Shown in pieces: positions 1-6,240 of a stretch of DNA of 7,665 nt (the first letter of the stretch is position 1; each line of letters opens with the position of its first letter). This stretch comes from an uncultured Eubacteriales bacterium. Its GTDB lineage: Bacteria > Bacillota > Clostridia > Monoglobales > Monoglobaceae. The notes under the pieces are model-generated. The model saw only the letters and a program-made list of their open reading frames with translations. It was not told the DNA's origin and made no database searches. Both the position numbers and the translations under genes were made by a program. The DNA is taken from positions 1-7,665 of the forward strand of contig CATVQN010000044.1 of NCBI GenBank assembly GCA_958346135.1, read 5' to 3'.

Positions 1-1430
1 GCTTTATCCAGGGCAGCGTCTTTGGATGGAAACGAAAATCGGACAAAAAACGCAGGTTTCGAGAAGTTTATGAGCAGGTTGCGAAGAAAAACGGAAAGTC
101 TACCGATGCGGCAAGCACTGCCTTGTACTGTCTTACCGTAGACGGAGAGAACGGCGCAGAGATTTACTCGGCGGCAACCAGCCGGGATCAAGCGAGAATT
201 ATCTTTGAGACCGCACGCCAGATGGTGAAGCGGTCTCCGGCTTTGCAGAAGTATATCAATGTATTAACCAACAACATCAATGTGCCGTCTACGGCAGGAA
301 AGTTTGAGCCTGTATCCAGCGAAGCCGGCAATATCGAGGGTAAGGACGTGTATGTAGGCCTCATTGACGAGCTTCACCTACACAAAAACAGAGAGGTATA
401 CGATTTGTTAAAGGGAGGCACGGCGGCACGCAGTCAGCCGTTGATTTGGGTGGTAACCACCGCAGGATTCCTGACAGAGGGAATCTGTAAGGAACGATAC
501 GACTATGCCGTCAAGGTATTGGAAGGCACTATCGACGATGATGAGCTGTTTGCTTACATTGCACAGCCTGATAATGGAGACGATATTTTGTCGCCGGAGG
601 TTTGGATCAAGGCAAATCCGAACTTAGGCGTATCAGTCAAAATCGACGATCTGAAAAACAAGGCAAGAACGGCAAGAGAAATCCCGTCTGCCTATAACAC
701 CTTTGCATGTAAACACGCAAACTTGTGGGTTTCATCATCTGAAAAGTGGATGAACATGGAAAAGTGGAATCTGAGCGGGAAAAATGCACCTGTTTTTGAC
801 CTTTCGTTTCGGCGCTGCTTTTGCGGTGTGGATTTATCATCGAAGCTGGACCTTACCTCTGTGATTTTGGACTTTCCGCTTCCGGATGGGTGGTATGCGG
901 TACTGCATCACAGCTTTATGCCGGAGGCTACCATGGCAGAGCGGGAACGAAAGACCGGAATCCCTTTCAGCGCATGGGCAAGACAAGGATATATCACGCC
1001 GATACCCGGAGAGACCATTGAGCAGGCATGGGTGGAGGACTATATCAGAGAACAGGCCAAAAAATATAAAATTGCAGAGATATGCTATGACCCGTTTTCT
1101 GCAAGCGAATTTGCCAATCACATGGATGCGGATGGGTTTACCTGTGTAGAGGTTAGGCAGGGATTTCTTTCTGTTTCTGAGGCGATGAAGGATGTGGAAG
1201 CCCGTGCCATTGAGGGAAAAATCATCCACTTTGACGATCCTGTTTTGAGATATGCCATCAGCAATACGGTAAAAGTGACGGATCCTGCCGGAAATATCAA
1301 ATATGACAAGAGCAAAACCACAGAAAAGATTGACCCGGTTGCGGCCTTTGTTACGGCACACAAGCGTGCCATTGTCGATACCTATGTCAATCTGGAGGAA
1401 ACCATCATGAACGGAGATTATATTCTTTGA
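1..1430 (+). CDS. terL: Terminase large subunit, 5'-truncated by the window edge
   Basis: DNA-packaging motor: an ATPase that translocates phage DNA into the prohead through the portal, plus a nuclease that cuts the concatemer. The reading frame is open from base 3 (bases 1-2 are the end of a split codon), so the TTG at 123 is not the real start; 475 residues are visible and roughly 80-100 N-terminal residues are probably missing. Numbering from base 3, a Terminase_1-type Walker A (VAKKNGKST) lies at 26-34, Walker B (LIDE) at 120-123, and a coupling motif (VTTAG) at 151-155. The C-terminal RNase H-like nuclease shows the expected three acidic sites: D277 in CGVDLSS, D363 in CYDPF and D444 in KIDPVAA. 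All catalytic elements visible are intact. The small terminase subunit would be expected just left of the window. The portal gene follows after 33 bases. Confidence 0.96.
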   Translation, partial: FIQGSVFGWKRKSDKKRRFREVYEQVAKKNGKSTDAASTALYCLTVDGENGAEIYSAATSRDQARIIFETARQMVKRSPALQKYINVLTNNINVPSTAGKFEPVSSEAGNIEGKDVYVGLIDELHLHKNREVYDLLKGGTAARSQPLIWVVTTAGFLTEGICKERYDYAVKVLEGTIDDDELFAYIAQPDNGDDILSPEVWIKANPNLGVSVKIDDLKNKARTAREIPSAYNTFACKHANLWVSSSEKWMNMEKWNLSGKNAPVFDLSFRRCFCGVDLSSKLDLTSVILDFPLPDGWYAVLHHSFMPEATMAERERKTGIPFSAWARQGYITPIPGETIEQAWVEDYIREQAKKYKIAEICYDPFSASEFANHMDADGFTCVEVRQGFLSVSEAMKDVEARAIEGKIIHFDDPVLRYAISNTVKVTDPAGNIKYDKSKTTEKIDPVAAFVTAHKRAIVDTYVNLEETIMNGDYIL

Positions 1431-1450
1431 TATGACAGCAAAACAGAGAA

Positions 1451-1457
1451 AGGAGGG
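1451..1457 (+). promoter_or_regulatory. Ribosome binding site of the portal gene
   Basis: AGGAGGG lies 6 bases before the ATG at 1464, in the 33-base gap after the terminase stop. It fixes the portal start. I see no promoter or hairpin in this gap. Confidence 0.85.
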
Positions 1458-1463
1458 AATACA

Positions 1464-2684
1464 ATGCGTATTTTAGACAAAATCAAAGCCATGATTACGG
1501 ATGCACCCATACAGGACAATCAGGATTTCGATATAGGATGGTATACCATGGATGAGCTCGCATCGAGATACCAAAGCGATGACAGCATAACCTCGGAATC
1601 CGCTTTTTCAAGAATCGGAACCGTGTTTGCCTGTGTGGACAGAAGGGCGACGACACTGGCAAAGCTGCCGTTTCAGGTGTATAGAAGAAACGGAGACAAG
1701 AGGGAGCGTATTCATGACCACCGGATGAGCTATTTGCTTGAGGTAAGGCCAAACAAGTACCAAAGCCCCATGGCATATAAGAAATACATCATGGTAAATA
1801 TGCTTATTCGCGGATTTGCCTGTATTTATAAAAAATACGGGAGAGACGGAGAGATTGAGGAGCTTATCCCTTGGAATTCCGCAGAGGTAGGTGTGTTAAA
1901 GCTGCTGGATCGTGACGAATATGTGTATCAATACCGAGGAAATACCTATACAGAGGATGAGGTCATCTATATTCCGTATCTATCATCTGACGGGAAACGA
2001 GGGAAAGCGCCCATGACGGTGGCAAGAGAAAGTGCGGAGGCTGTCGGTAATATGGCAAGGCACCTTAAGATGTTTTATAAGAGCGGGGCTGTCAAGCAAG
2101 GGGCACTGAAAATGACACAGCCGCTTTCGGTAGATGCCAAGAAAAAGCTCAAGCGGCAATGGGCGGAGCTGTACGGAGGTGCAAACCAAAGCGGAGAGCC
2201 GGCGGTTTTGGATAACGGTATGGATTGGATGGATATTTCTCTGCCGTTTTCGGATGCACAGTTCATCGAGAGCAAAAGACTGACGGCTTTGGACATTGCC
2301 GCAATTTTTAATGTGCCGGGCTCATCGGTAGGTCTTGCGCAGGAGAAATACAGCAATTTACAGGAAATCAACGATCGATTCATACAGGACGTTGTCGCAC
2401 CGGACTGTATCAATATCGAGGAGGCGCACAATTTTTCATGTTTTTTAAACAAGGAGCGGGATTATTATACCAAGTTTAATCTCTCTGCCGGAATGCGCGG
2501 AACCCCGGAAAAGCGGGTACAGTTTTACAAGGAGATGCTTGGAATCGGTGTTATGACCATCAACGAAATAAGGTCATTGGAGGAAATGAACGGCATCGGC
2601 CCACTGGGAGACAAGCACTATGCGAACCTAAACTATACAACGCTGGAGACTCTAGAGAAGCATGAACGTATCAAGAGCGAATAA
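1464..2684 (+). CDS. Phage portal protein (HK97 type)
   Basis: Forms the dodecameric ring at the unique capsid vertex through which DNA enters and leaves, and to which terminase and then the connector bind. It has 406 residues, typical for the HK97-type Phage_portal family. Recognisable stretches are the N-terminal FACVDRRATTLAKLPFQVYR (about 53-72), the HRMSYLLEVRPN segment (about 81-92) that resembles the family's HP..LL...PN pattern, the RLTALDIAAIFNVPGSSVG region (about 272-290), and the C-terminal GVMTINEIRSLEEMNGI (about 355-371), which matches the family's G.mt.NEiR element. The start is supported by AGGAGGG at 1451-1457. Its position between terminase and ClpP-type protease is the standard order. 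Family assignment is from recalled sequence patterns; no search was run. Confidence 0.95.
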   Translation: MRILDKIKAMITDAPIQDNQDFDIGWYTMDELASRYQSDDSITSESAFSRIGTVFACVDRRATTLAKLPFQVYRRNGDKRERIHDHRMSYLLEVRPNKYQSPMAYKKYIMVNMLIRGFACIYKKYGRDGEIEELIPWNSAEVGVLKLLDRDEYVYQYRGNTYTEDEVIYIPYLSSDGKRGKAPMTVARESAEAVGNMARHLKMFYKSGAVKQGALKMTQPLSVDAKKKLKRQWAELYGGANQSGEPAVLDNGMDWMDISLPFSDAQFIESKRLTALDIAAIFNVPGSSVGLAQEKYSNLQEINDRFIQDVVAPDCINIEEAHNFSCFLNKERDYYTKFNLSAGMRGTPEKRVQFYKEMLGIGVMTINEIRSLEEMNGIGPLGDKHYANLNYTTLETLEKHERIKSE

Positions 2685-2702
2685 ATCGTGTAAGCCATGA
2701 AA

Positions 2703-2708
2703 AGGAGG
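2703..2708 (+). promoter_or_regulatory. Ribosome binding site that sets the protease start
   Basis: AGGAGG lies 6 bases before the ATG at 2715. An upstream in-frame ATG at 2697 lies before this site and would have the site as part of its coding sequence (MKRRKN), so 2715 is the likely true start. Confidence 0.85.
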
Positions 2709-2714
2709 AAAAAT

Positions 2715-3458
2715 ATGCAATACGACTTTTGTAAATTCAGAGCAGGCAGCACGGAGGGAAGTCCCGCCGAGCTGTTTTTTTATGGGGATATTGTTTCGGA
2801 CAGCTGGAGCAGCTGGGCGGAAGAAGACCAATACCCCATGAATGTCAGACAGCTTTTAAAAGAGATTGACGGAAGCGACCTTGATATTCACATCAACTCA
2901 TGCGGAGGCGATGTATTTGCAGGATTTGCGATCTGCAATATGCTGCGGTCGCTCTCCGGAAGAAAAAGAGTGTATGTGGACGGCATCGCCGCATCCATTG
3001 CATCGGTGATTGCCATGGCAGGCGATGAAATCATTATGCCGGAAAACGCATATCTGATGATTCACAACGCCTGGTCCTATGCACAGGGAAATGCAGAGGA
3101 CTTAAGAAAGGTAGCCGATACCTTAGATAAAATTGACAGCGGCATTGTCGCAACCTATATGCTGCATACGGCAGATGACATTACAGAAAAGAAAATCAAA
3201 AGCATGATGGCGGATGAGACCTGGCTGTCAGGGTTGGATGCTGAAAAAATATTTTCAAATGTGGTAAAGACAGAGCCGGCACAGGCCGCCGCATCGGTGA
3301 GCGGTAGATTTTCAGGCAGATACCATAATATCCCAAAGCAGCTTGCTTTCCATACGGAAAATCAGATACCGAAGCCGCCGCAGGCCGATGTTCCCAAGGA
3401 CATGGAGAAATACGCAAAGTATTTAGATACCATGCGTGCCGCCTACGGCAATGAATGA
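2715..3458 (+). CDS. Prohead protease, ClpP-fold serine peptidase
   Basis: Cleaves the N-terminal scaffolding part of the capsid protein (and usually itself) inside the prohead during maturation. With the start at 2715 it has 247 residues. The ClpP-like fold shows the oxyanion-hole glycines in SCGGDVFAGFA (62-72), a catalytic serine S94 in GIAASIAS, histidine H117 in MIHNAW, and a probable third residue D167 in MADETWLSGLDA, aligned with the Asp of ClpP. So the triad looks complete. Residues from about 188 to the end are Ala, Pro, Gln and Lys rich with no clear fold; such tails often target the protease to the prohead interior (inference). It follows the portal by 30 bases and precedes the capsid gene, the usual place for ClpP-type maturation proteases. 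A chromosomal ClpP is unlikely because of the context and divergent sequence. Confidence 0.94.
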   Translation: MQYDFCKFRAGSTEGSPAELFFYGDIVSDSWSSWAEEDQYPMNVRQLLKEIDGSDLDIHINSCGGDVFAGFAICNMLRSLSGRKRVYVDGIAASIASVIAMAGDEIIMPENAYLMIHNAWSYAQGNAEDLRKVADTLDKIDSGIVATYMLHTADDITEKKIKSMMADETWLSGLDAEKIFSNVVKTEPAQAAASVSGRFSGRYHNIPKQLAFHTENQIPKPPQADVPKDMEKYAKYLDTMRAAYGNE

Positions 3459-3505
3459 AGAAAAAAATAAAATAATATATCAAAAATTTATCAGGAGGAA
3501 AAAAG
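3459..3505 (+). promoter_or_regulatory. AT-rich leader and ribosome site of the capsid gene
   Basis: This 47-base gap is the longest in the window and is almost entirely A and T up to the AGGAGG at 3493-3498, which sits 7 bases before the ATG at 3506. The AT-rich, unstructured leader fits high translation of the most abundant virion protein (inference). A TAATAT-like hexamer near 3472-3477 has no convincing -35 partner, so I do not call a promoter. Confidence 0.6.
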
Positions 3506-4894
3506 ATGAGAATGAGTACCAAAATGAGAGAATTGAAAGACCAAATCAATGCGGCGATTTCAAGCCTATCCGAAGCCATCGAGGCACAGGATGCAGCTGC
3601 CGCAGACGCCGCACGAAAAAATCTTGATGATTTGAACAAGCTCTATGCCGCAGCGGAGGCAGAATTTAACGCAAAACGCGGCATGGATACCGATCCGGAT
3701 GACGGAAATGAGCCGAACGCAGCGAAAAAGTACGATGCGCTGACCTTTTACAAGGCGATCTGTCATGCGAACATGAATGATGCGGAGAAAAAGATGGCAG
3801 AACAGGCGCGGAGCGATTATAAGGCGAAGTTTTCGGAGGGAACCAAGTCAGATGGCGGCTATACGGTGCCGGAGGACCTGTCTCATGAGATTTTTGAGTC
3901 CATTCGTTCTACGGAATCTGTCAGAAACCTGGTTCGGGTGGAAAATGTCAACACCGCAACGGGAAGCAGAATATTTCGGAGCGGGGATTCGATGAAGCTT
4001 TATAACCTGGCGGAATACGAGGAAATCAAAGAGATGAACTCGCCCAAATACGACCCGGTATCCTATGCACAGAAGAAGTTTGCAGGTATTATGCAGATTT
4101 CCAGTGAGCTTTTGGAGGACAGCTTTGTCAATTTCAAATCCGAGATGATTACATGGCTTTCGGAATGTGCGAGAAACACCGAGAACTTTGAGGTCCTATA
4201 CGGTGCAGGCGGAGAAAAGCACTGTGAAGGCATGATCTCAACGGCAGGAGCTTATCAGGAGATTACGGGGCCTGACACGCTCAGTATTGACTTTTTAAGA
4301 GGCGTGTTCAGCTCGCTCAAGTCCGGTTACCGCCAGAACGCATCATGGGTAATGAACACAGACGCATTTTGCGCCATCCACGAACTCAAGGACGGCAACG
4401 GCAGAAGCTATATCCAGCCGGATCCCAGAGAGGGGCTCGGATATACCCTGTTTGGACGTCCGATTCGGCTGTTTGACAGCGTAGAGACGGACGAGAGCAA
4501 CAAAACCGTTTTACTGTTCGGCGATTTTGGACGTGCTTACACCCTGTTTGCCCGGAAGGATTTCGGTGTTTCGTTTACCGACATCGGCGCCGGCGCATGG
4601 GAGACGGACAGCGTCAAGGCTAAGGGCATCGAACGCTTTGACGGAAAAATCATGGACAGATCCGCAATGGTTGTGGTTCGCAACTTTTCGGTGACGCCGC
4701 TCACCGTTACAGGCGGTACCGGTGTACTTAGCGGTGAAATCACGGAGGCAACCTTAAAAAACCTGACGAAAAAGCAGCTTCTTGAGTTTGCGGACGAGAT
4801 GAATGTCTCCGGCGTGACCGAATCCTCCACCAAGGATGCCATTGTGACCGCGATTATGGATGTGGTAAATCCTTCTGATGAGGCAAGCGCATGA
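3506..4894 (+). CDS. HK97-fold major capsid protein with C-terminal LEM/HeH/Rho_N-like domain
   Basis: Builds the icosahedral shell. Of 462 residues, the first ~55 are a charged, Ala-rich helical segment predicted to be coiled coil, matching the delta scaffolding domain that the upstream protease removes. A Asp/Pro/Asn-rich linker (about 60-70) follows. The mature Phage_capsid core begins around GTKSDGGYTVPEDL (about 112-125) and runs through RNLVRVENV, the FAGIMQISSELLEDS segment and the GRPIRLFDSV region, ending with a VVVRNFSVTPL strand near 390-400. After a Gly/Thr-rich linker (about 401-410), residues 415-454 form an extra helix-extended loop-helix unit (LTKKQLLEFADEMNVSGV then TKDAIVTAIMDVV) like LEM/HeH or Rho N-terminal domains, which in related phages is more often a small separate gene or lies in connector proteins. 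Translation starts at 3506 after AGGAGG; the stop overlaps the next start as ATGA. Confidence 0.95.
   Translation: MRMSTKMRELKDQINAAISSLSEAIEAQDAAAADAARKNLDDLNKLYAAAEAEFNAKRGMDTDPDDGNEPNAAKKYDALTFYKAICHANMNDAEKKMAEQARSDYKAKFSEGTKSDGGYTVPEDLSHEIFESIRSTESVRNLVRVENVNTATGSRIFRSGDSMKLYNLAEYEEIKEMNSPKYDPVSYAQKKFAGIMQISSELLEDSFVNFKSEMITWLSECARNTENFEVLYGAGGEKHCEGMISTAGAYQEITGPDTLSIDFLRGVFSSLKSGYRQNASWVMNTDAFCAIHELKDGNGRSYIQPDPREGLGYTLFGRPIRLFDSVETDESNKTVLLFGDFGRAYTLFARKDFGVSFTDIGAGAWETDSVKAKGIERFDGKIMDRSAMVVVRNFSVTPLTVTGGTGVLSGEITEATLKNLTKKQLLEFADEMNVSGVTESSTKDAIVTAIMDVVNPSDEASA
4744..4785 (+). other. Candidate -1 frameshift site in the capsid gene
   Basis: The zero-frame codons TTA AAA AAC form the heptamer A AAA AAC at 4756-4762, in the phase required for -1 slippage (codons 417-419). 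A GGAGG at 4744-4748 lies 7 bases before it, a spacing similar to the internal Shine-Dalgarno stimulators known for bacterial frameshifting. Slippage would add seven residues (PDEKAAS) and stop at TGA 4783-4785, giving a 426-residue capsid without the C-terminal domain. I found no clear stimulatory hairpin downstream, and A AAA AAC is a weaker slip site in bacteria than A AAA AAG, so this is only a candidate. Confidence 0.2.
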
Positions 4895-5340
4895 GAATAG
4901 GGGATATGCAGCATCGGATTTTGTTTCTTTGTCCCGGCGGAACAGATCAAAATGCAATGTTTGAAGACACCCCGTTGTGGATACCGATGGACCCAAAGGG
5001 CGGCGCAGTTTCTTCGCCGCCTTTTACGCTTTCCAACGACTGTGTACGCATCGATGTCAGTGAGTTAGGTCTGAAGCTGAAACAGGCACTTATTAGATAC
5101 GGCGTATGGGCGCATGTATCACCCATGACGGGACGTGAATACGAGGAATCGCAGAAAATCAGGGCGGAGACCACCTATAAAATCAAGGTGCGGTATTTTC
5201 CGCATTTGACAAGCGAGCTTCGCATTCTTTTTCGGGATAAAATTTTTCGGATTGAGTCCGTACTGGAAACGGACATGAGCAGACGGGAAGTACAACTGGT
5301 TTGTACCGAGGAGGATGACTATGGGAAGAAAGCAGGTTGA
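4891..5340 (+). CDS. Head-tail joining / head-closure protein (SPP1 gp16-like family), extended
   Basis: Binds below the portal/adaptor ring and closes the filled head so that tails can attach. The start MRIGDMQHRI is the canonical N-terminus of the Phage_H_T_join family, and the second half carries its core: VWAHVSPMTGREYEESQKI (72-90), AETTYKIKVRYF (92-103), the RILFRDKIFRIESVL segment (110-124) and a final VQLVCTE strand. It has 149 residues, whereas family members are commonly about 105-115. The difference lies between residues ~29 and ~70, where a normally short loop is replaced by a Pro/Gly-rich stretch plus the DVSELGLKLKQAL helix-like segment. The ATG overlaps the capsid stop (ATGA), so translation is probably coupled; no strong ribosome site precedes it. 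The last 20 bases overlap the next gene. Confidence 0.88.
   Translation: MRIGDMQHRILFLCPGGTDQNAMFEDTPLWIPMDPKGGAVSSPPFTLSNDCVRIDVSELGLKLKQALIRYGVWAHVSPMTGREYEESQKIRAETTYKIKVRYFPHLTSELRILFRDKIFRIESVLETDMSRREVQLVCTEEDDYGKKAG
4995..5025 (+). terminator. Terminator-like hairpin inside the head-closure gene
   Basis: Left arm AAAGGGCGGCG (4995-5005) pairs with right arm CGCCGCCTTTT (5015-5025) across a 9-base loop: 11 pairs without a mismatch, one of them G-U, seven of them G-C in a row at the top. The A-tract/T-tract at the base resembles an intrinsic terminator on either strand, although the T run is only four bases and then interrupted (ACGCTTTCC). It lies about 100 bases past the capsid stop, entirely within coding sequence. 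It could reduce transcription beyond the capsid gene, act on antisense transcripts, or be a codon coincidence (Gly-Gly then Pro-Pro codons). Confidence 0.4.
5309..5314 (+). promoter_or_regulatory. Ribosome binding site that sets the neck gene start
   Basis: AGGAGG lies 6 bases before the ATG at 5321. The alternative in-frame ATG at 5315 begins directly at the end of this site and would be too close to it, so 5321 is preferred. The site lies within the 3' end of the head-closure gene. Confidence 0.85.
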
Positions 5341-5815
5341 TGTATTCGGATTTGATGAGCTGGAATCGGCTTTTGAAGGAATGAGAAGCAAATATGCGGT
5401 GCAAAGTGATGCACTGCTTGCCGCATCCGCTATGCAGGCTGCCAAGAGAGCCAGACAATTATCTCCGCGTGTTACAGGGTATTTGCGTAGAAACTGGAGG
5501 TATTTAAAGCCGATAAGTTATAAAGGTGGTACGGTCAGGGTAAGTTGTGTGCGAAATATTGCATATCATGCGCATCTTGTGGAATATGGTCACGAAATCT
5601 ATACCACTGGAAAAAACGAAAAGACCGGAAAGCGCGAAAAGACAGGCAGGGTTTCTAAGTATAACGCCGCCGGGCGCAGGGCAAATGGGATTCGGAATCA
5701 CGGAAGAACACAGGGAAAATACATTCTGCGCAGTGTGATGCAGGAGTTTGAATCACGTTATCCAAAAAGTGTCGAGGAGATACTGGATAAAATCACAAAG
5801 GAGCTTGAGATATGA
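5321..5815 (+). CDS. HK97 gp10-like neck / head-tail connector protein
   Basis: Small neck protein of the HK97-gp10 family that acts between head closure and tail terminator during head-tail joining. With the ATG at 5321 it has 164 residues. Family hallmarks are the N-terminal helix FGFDELESAFEGM (6-18), SPRVTGYLRRNW (48-59; family pattern SP..TG.LR.S), YHAHLVEYGHEI (79-90; the A..vEyGt/H motif) and the C-terminal GKYILRSVMQEFESRYP (about 132-148). Between the EYGH motif and the GKYILR segment is a Lys/Arg/Gly-rich loop (about 92-130; TGKNEKTGKREKTGR) that is probably disordered and could contact DNA or the neighbouring ring (inference). It overlaps the previous gene by 20 bases and the next start by four (ATGA), so translation is likely coupled in this part of the operon. 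Confidence 0.88.
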   Translation: MGRKQVDVFGFDELESAFEGMRSKYAVQSDALLAASAMQAAKRARQLSPRVTGYLRRNWRYLKPISYKGGTVRVSCVRNIAYHAHLVEYGHEIYTTGKNEKTGKREKTGRVSKYNAAGRRANGIRNHGRTQGKYILRSVMQEFESRYPKSVEEILDKITKELEI

Positions 5816-6234
5816 TCGGAGCATTGGACATTGAAAGCGCAGTTTCTGTATTTTTGAAGAAAAACGGATTCTCGGTGGTTTCGGTGGATGTACATGACGG
5901 ATTTCTAAGGCCTGCGTGCAGTGTGGATGTCTTTCCGTCAGCTGCAAATGCGTTAAATTGGTATACGGAGGAGGACACCTTTACCGTGACCGTCTCATAC
6001 TATCCTCTTCGTGAAACCCAAGAGGAGCTGGTGAAAACGGCGGATCGGCTTCGGAGCATCATGCTCTATACGCCGCTCATGATCAAGGAAAGAAGTCTGG
6101 ATGCGGACAGTATGAACTTTTACCGTGAGGATGCGGTTTTGTATGCGGAGCTTTCGTATACGATCATGCAGAATCCGCACGAAAACGAGGAACAACCGGA
6201 AGGTATGGAATTTTTAGAATTGGAAATGGAGTGA
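5812..6234 (+). CDS. Tail terminator protein (YqbJ/DUF6838-like)
   Basis: Probably caps the finished tail tube and sheath and provides the surface that docks onto the neck. It has 140 residues; the size, the position directly before the sheath gene and the alternating strand/helix pattern match the terminator proteins of PBSX-type phages. Visible parts are an N-terminal helix followed by FSVVSVDVHDGFLRPACSVD (20-39), a strand TFTVTVSYYPL (56-66), a long helix EELVKTADRLRSIM (71-84) and a final YAELSYTIM strand near 110-118. The last ~20 residues are strongly acidic (NPHENEEQPEGMEFLELEME). AAGGAG at 5798-5803 is 8 bases before the ATG, which overlaps the preceding stop. The family name is from memory of such proteins; the function is well supported by context but not by a diagnostic motif. 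Confidence 0.8.
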   Translation: MIGALDIESAVSVFLKKNGFSVVSVDVHDGFLRPACSVDVFPSAANALNWYTEEDTFTVTVSYYPLRETQEELVKTADRLRSIMLYTPLMIKERSLDADSMNFYREDAVLYAELSYTIMQNPHENEEQPEGMEFLELEME

Positions 6235-6240
6235 TAAAAC

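Noticed and set aside
837..1361. 174-codon open frame on the minus strand
   Set aside because: It lies wholly inside the conserved terminase nuclease domain, has no ribosome site, and its Arg/Cys/His-rich translation resembles no known protein; it is a shadow frame.
2444..2450. Classic slippery heptamer T TTA AAC in correct phase inside the portal gene
   Set aside because: The -1 frame stops after nine codons in the middle of a conserved domain. There is no upstream Shine-Dalgarno at a useful distance and no evident hairpin, so it would only make a broken portal.
2697..2714. Six-codon N-terminal extension of the protease starting at ATG 2697
   Set aside because: The extension consists of the ribosome binding site itself (MKRRKN), and the ATG at 2715 is ideally spaced from AGGAGG.
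3472..3477. Promoter -10-like hexamer before the capsid gene
   Set aside because: The whole gap is AT-rich so such hexamers are expected, and no -35-like element is found at 16-18 bases upstream.
4579..4588. Perfect 10-base palindrome GCGCCGGCGC in the capsid gene
   Set aside because: It is explained by consecutive Gly-Ala-Gly-Ala codons, has no loop or T-tract, and no partner copy elsewhere in the window.
4537..4950. 137-codon open frame on the minus strand opposite the capsid gene end
   Set aside because: It is antisense to a well-supported gene, with no start signals and no recognisable protein features.
4980..5100. GATAC at both ends of the extra segment of the head-closure gene, as a possible target-site duplication
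   Set aside because: A five-base match is expected by chance, the copies are 116 bases apart (not a codon multiple), and no terminal inverted repeats accompany them.
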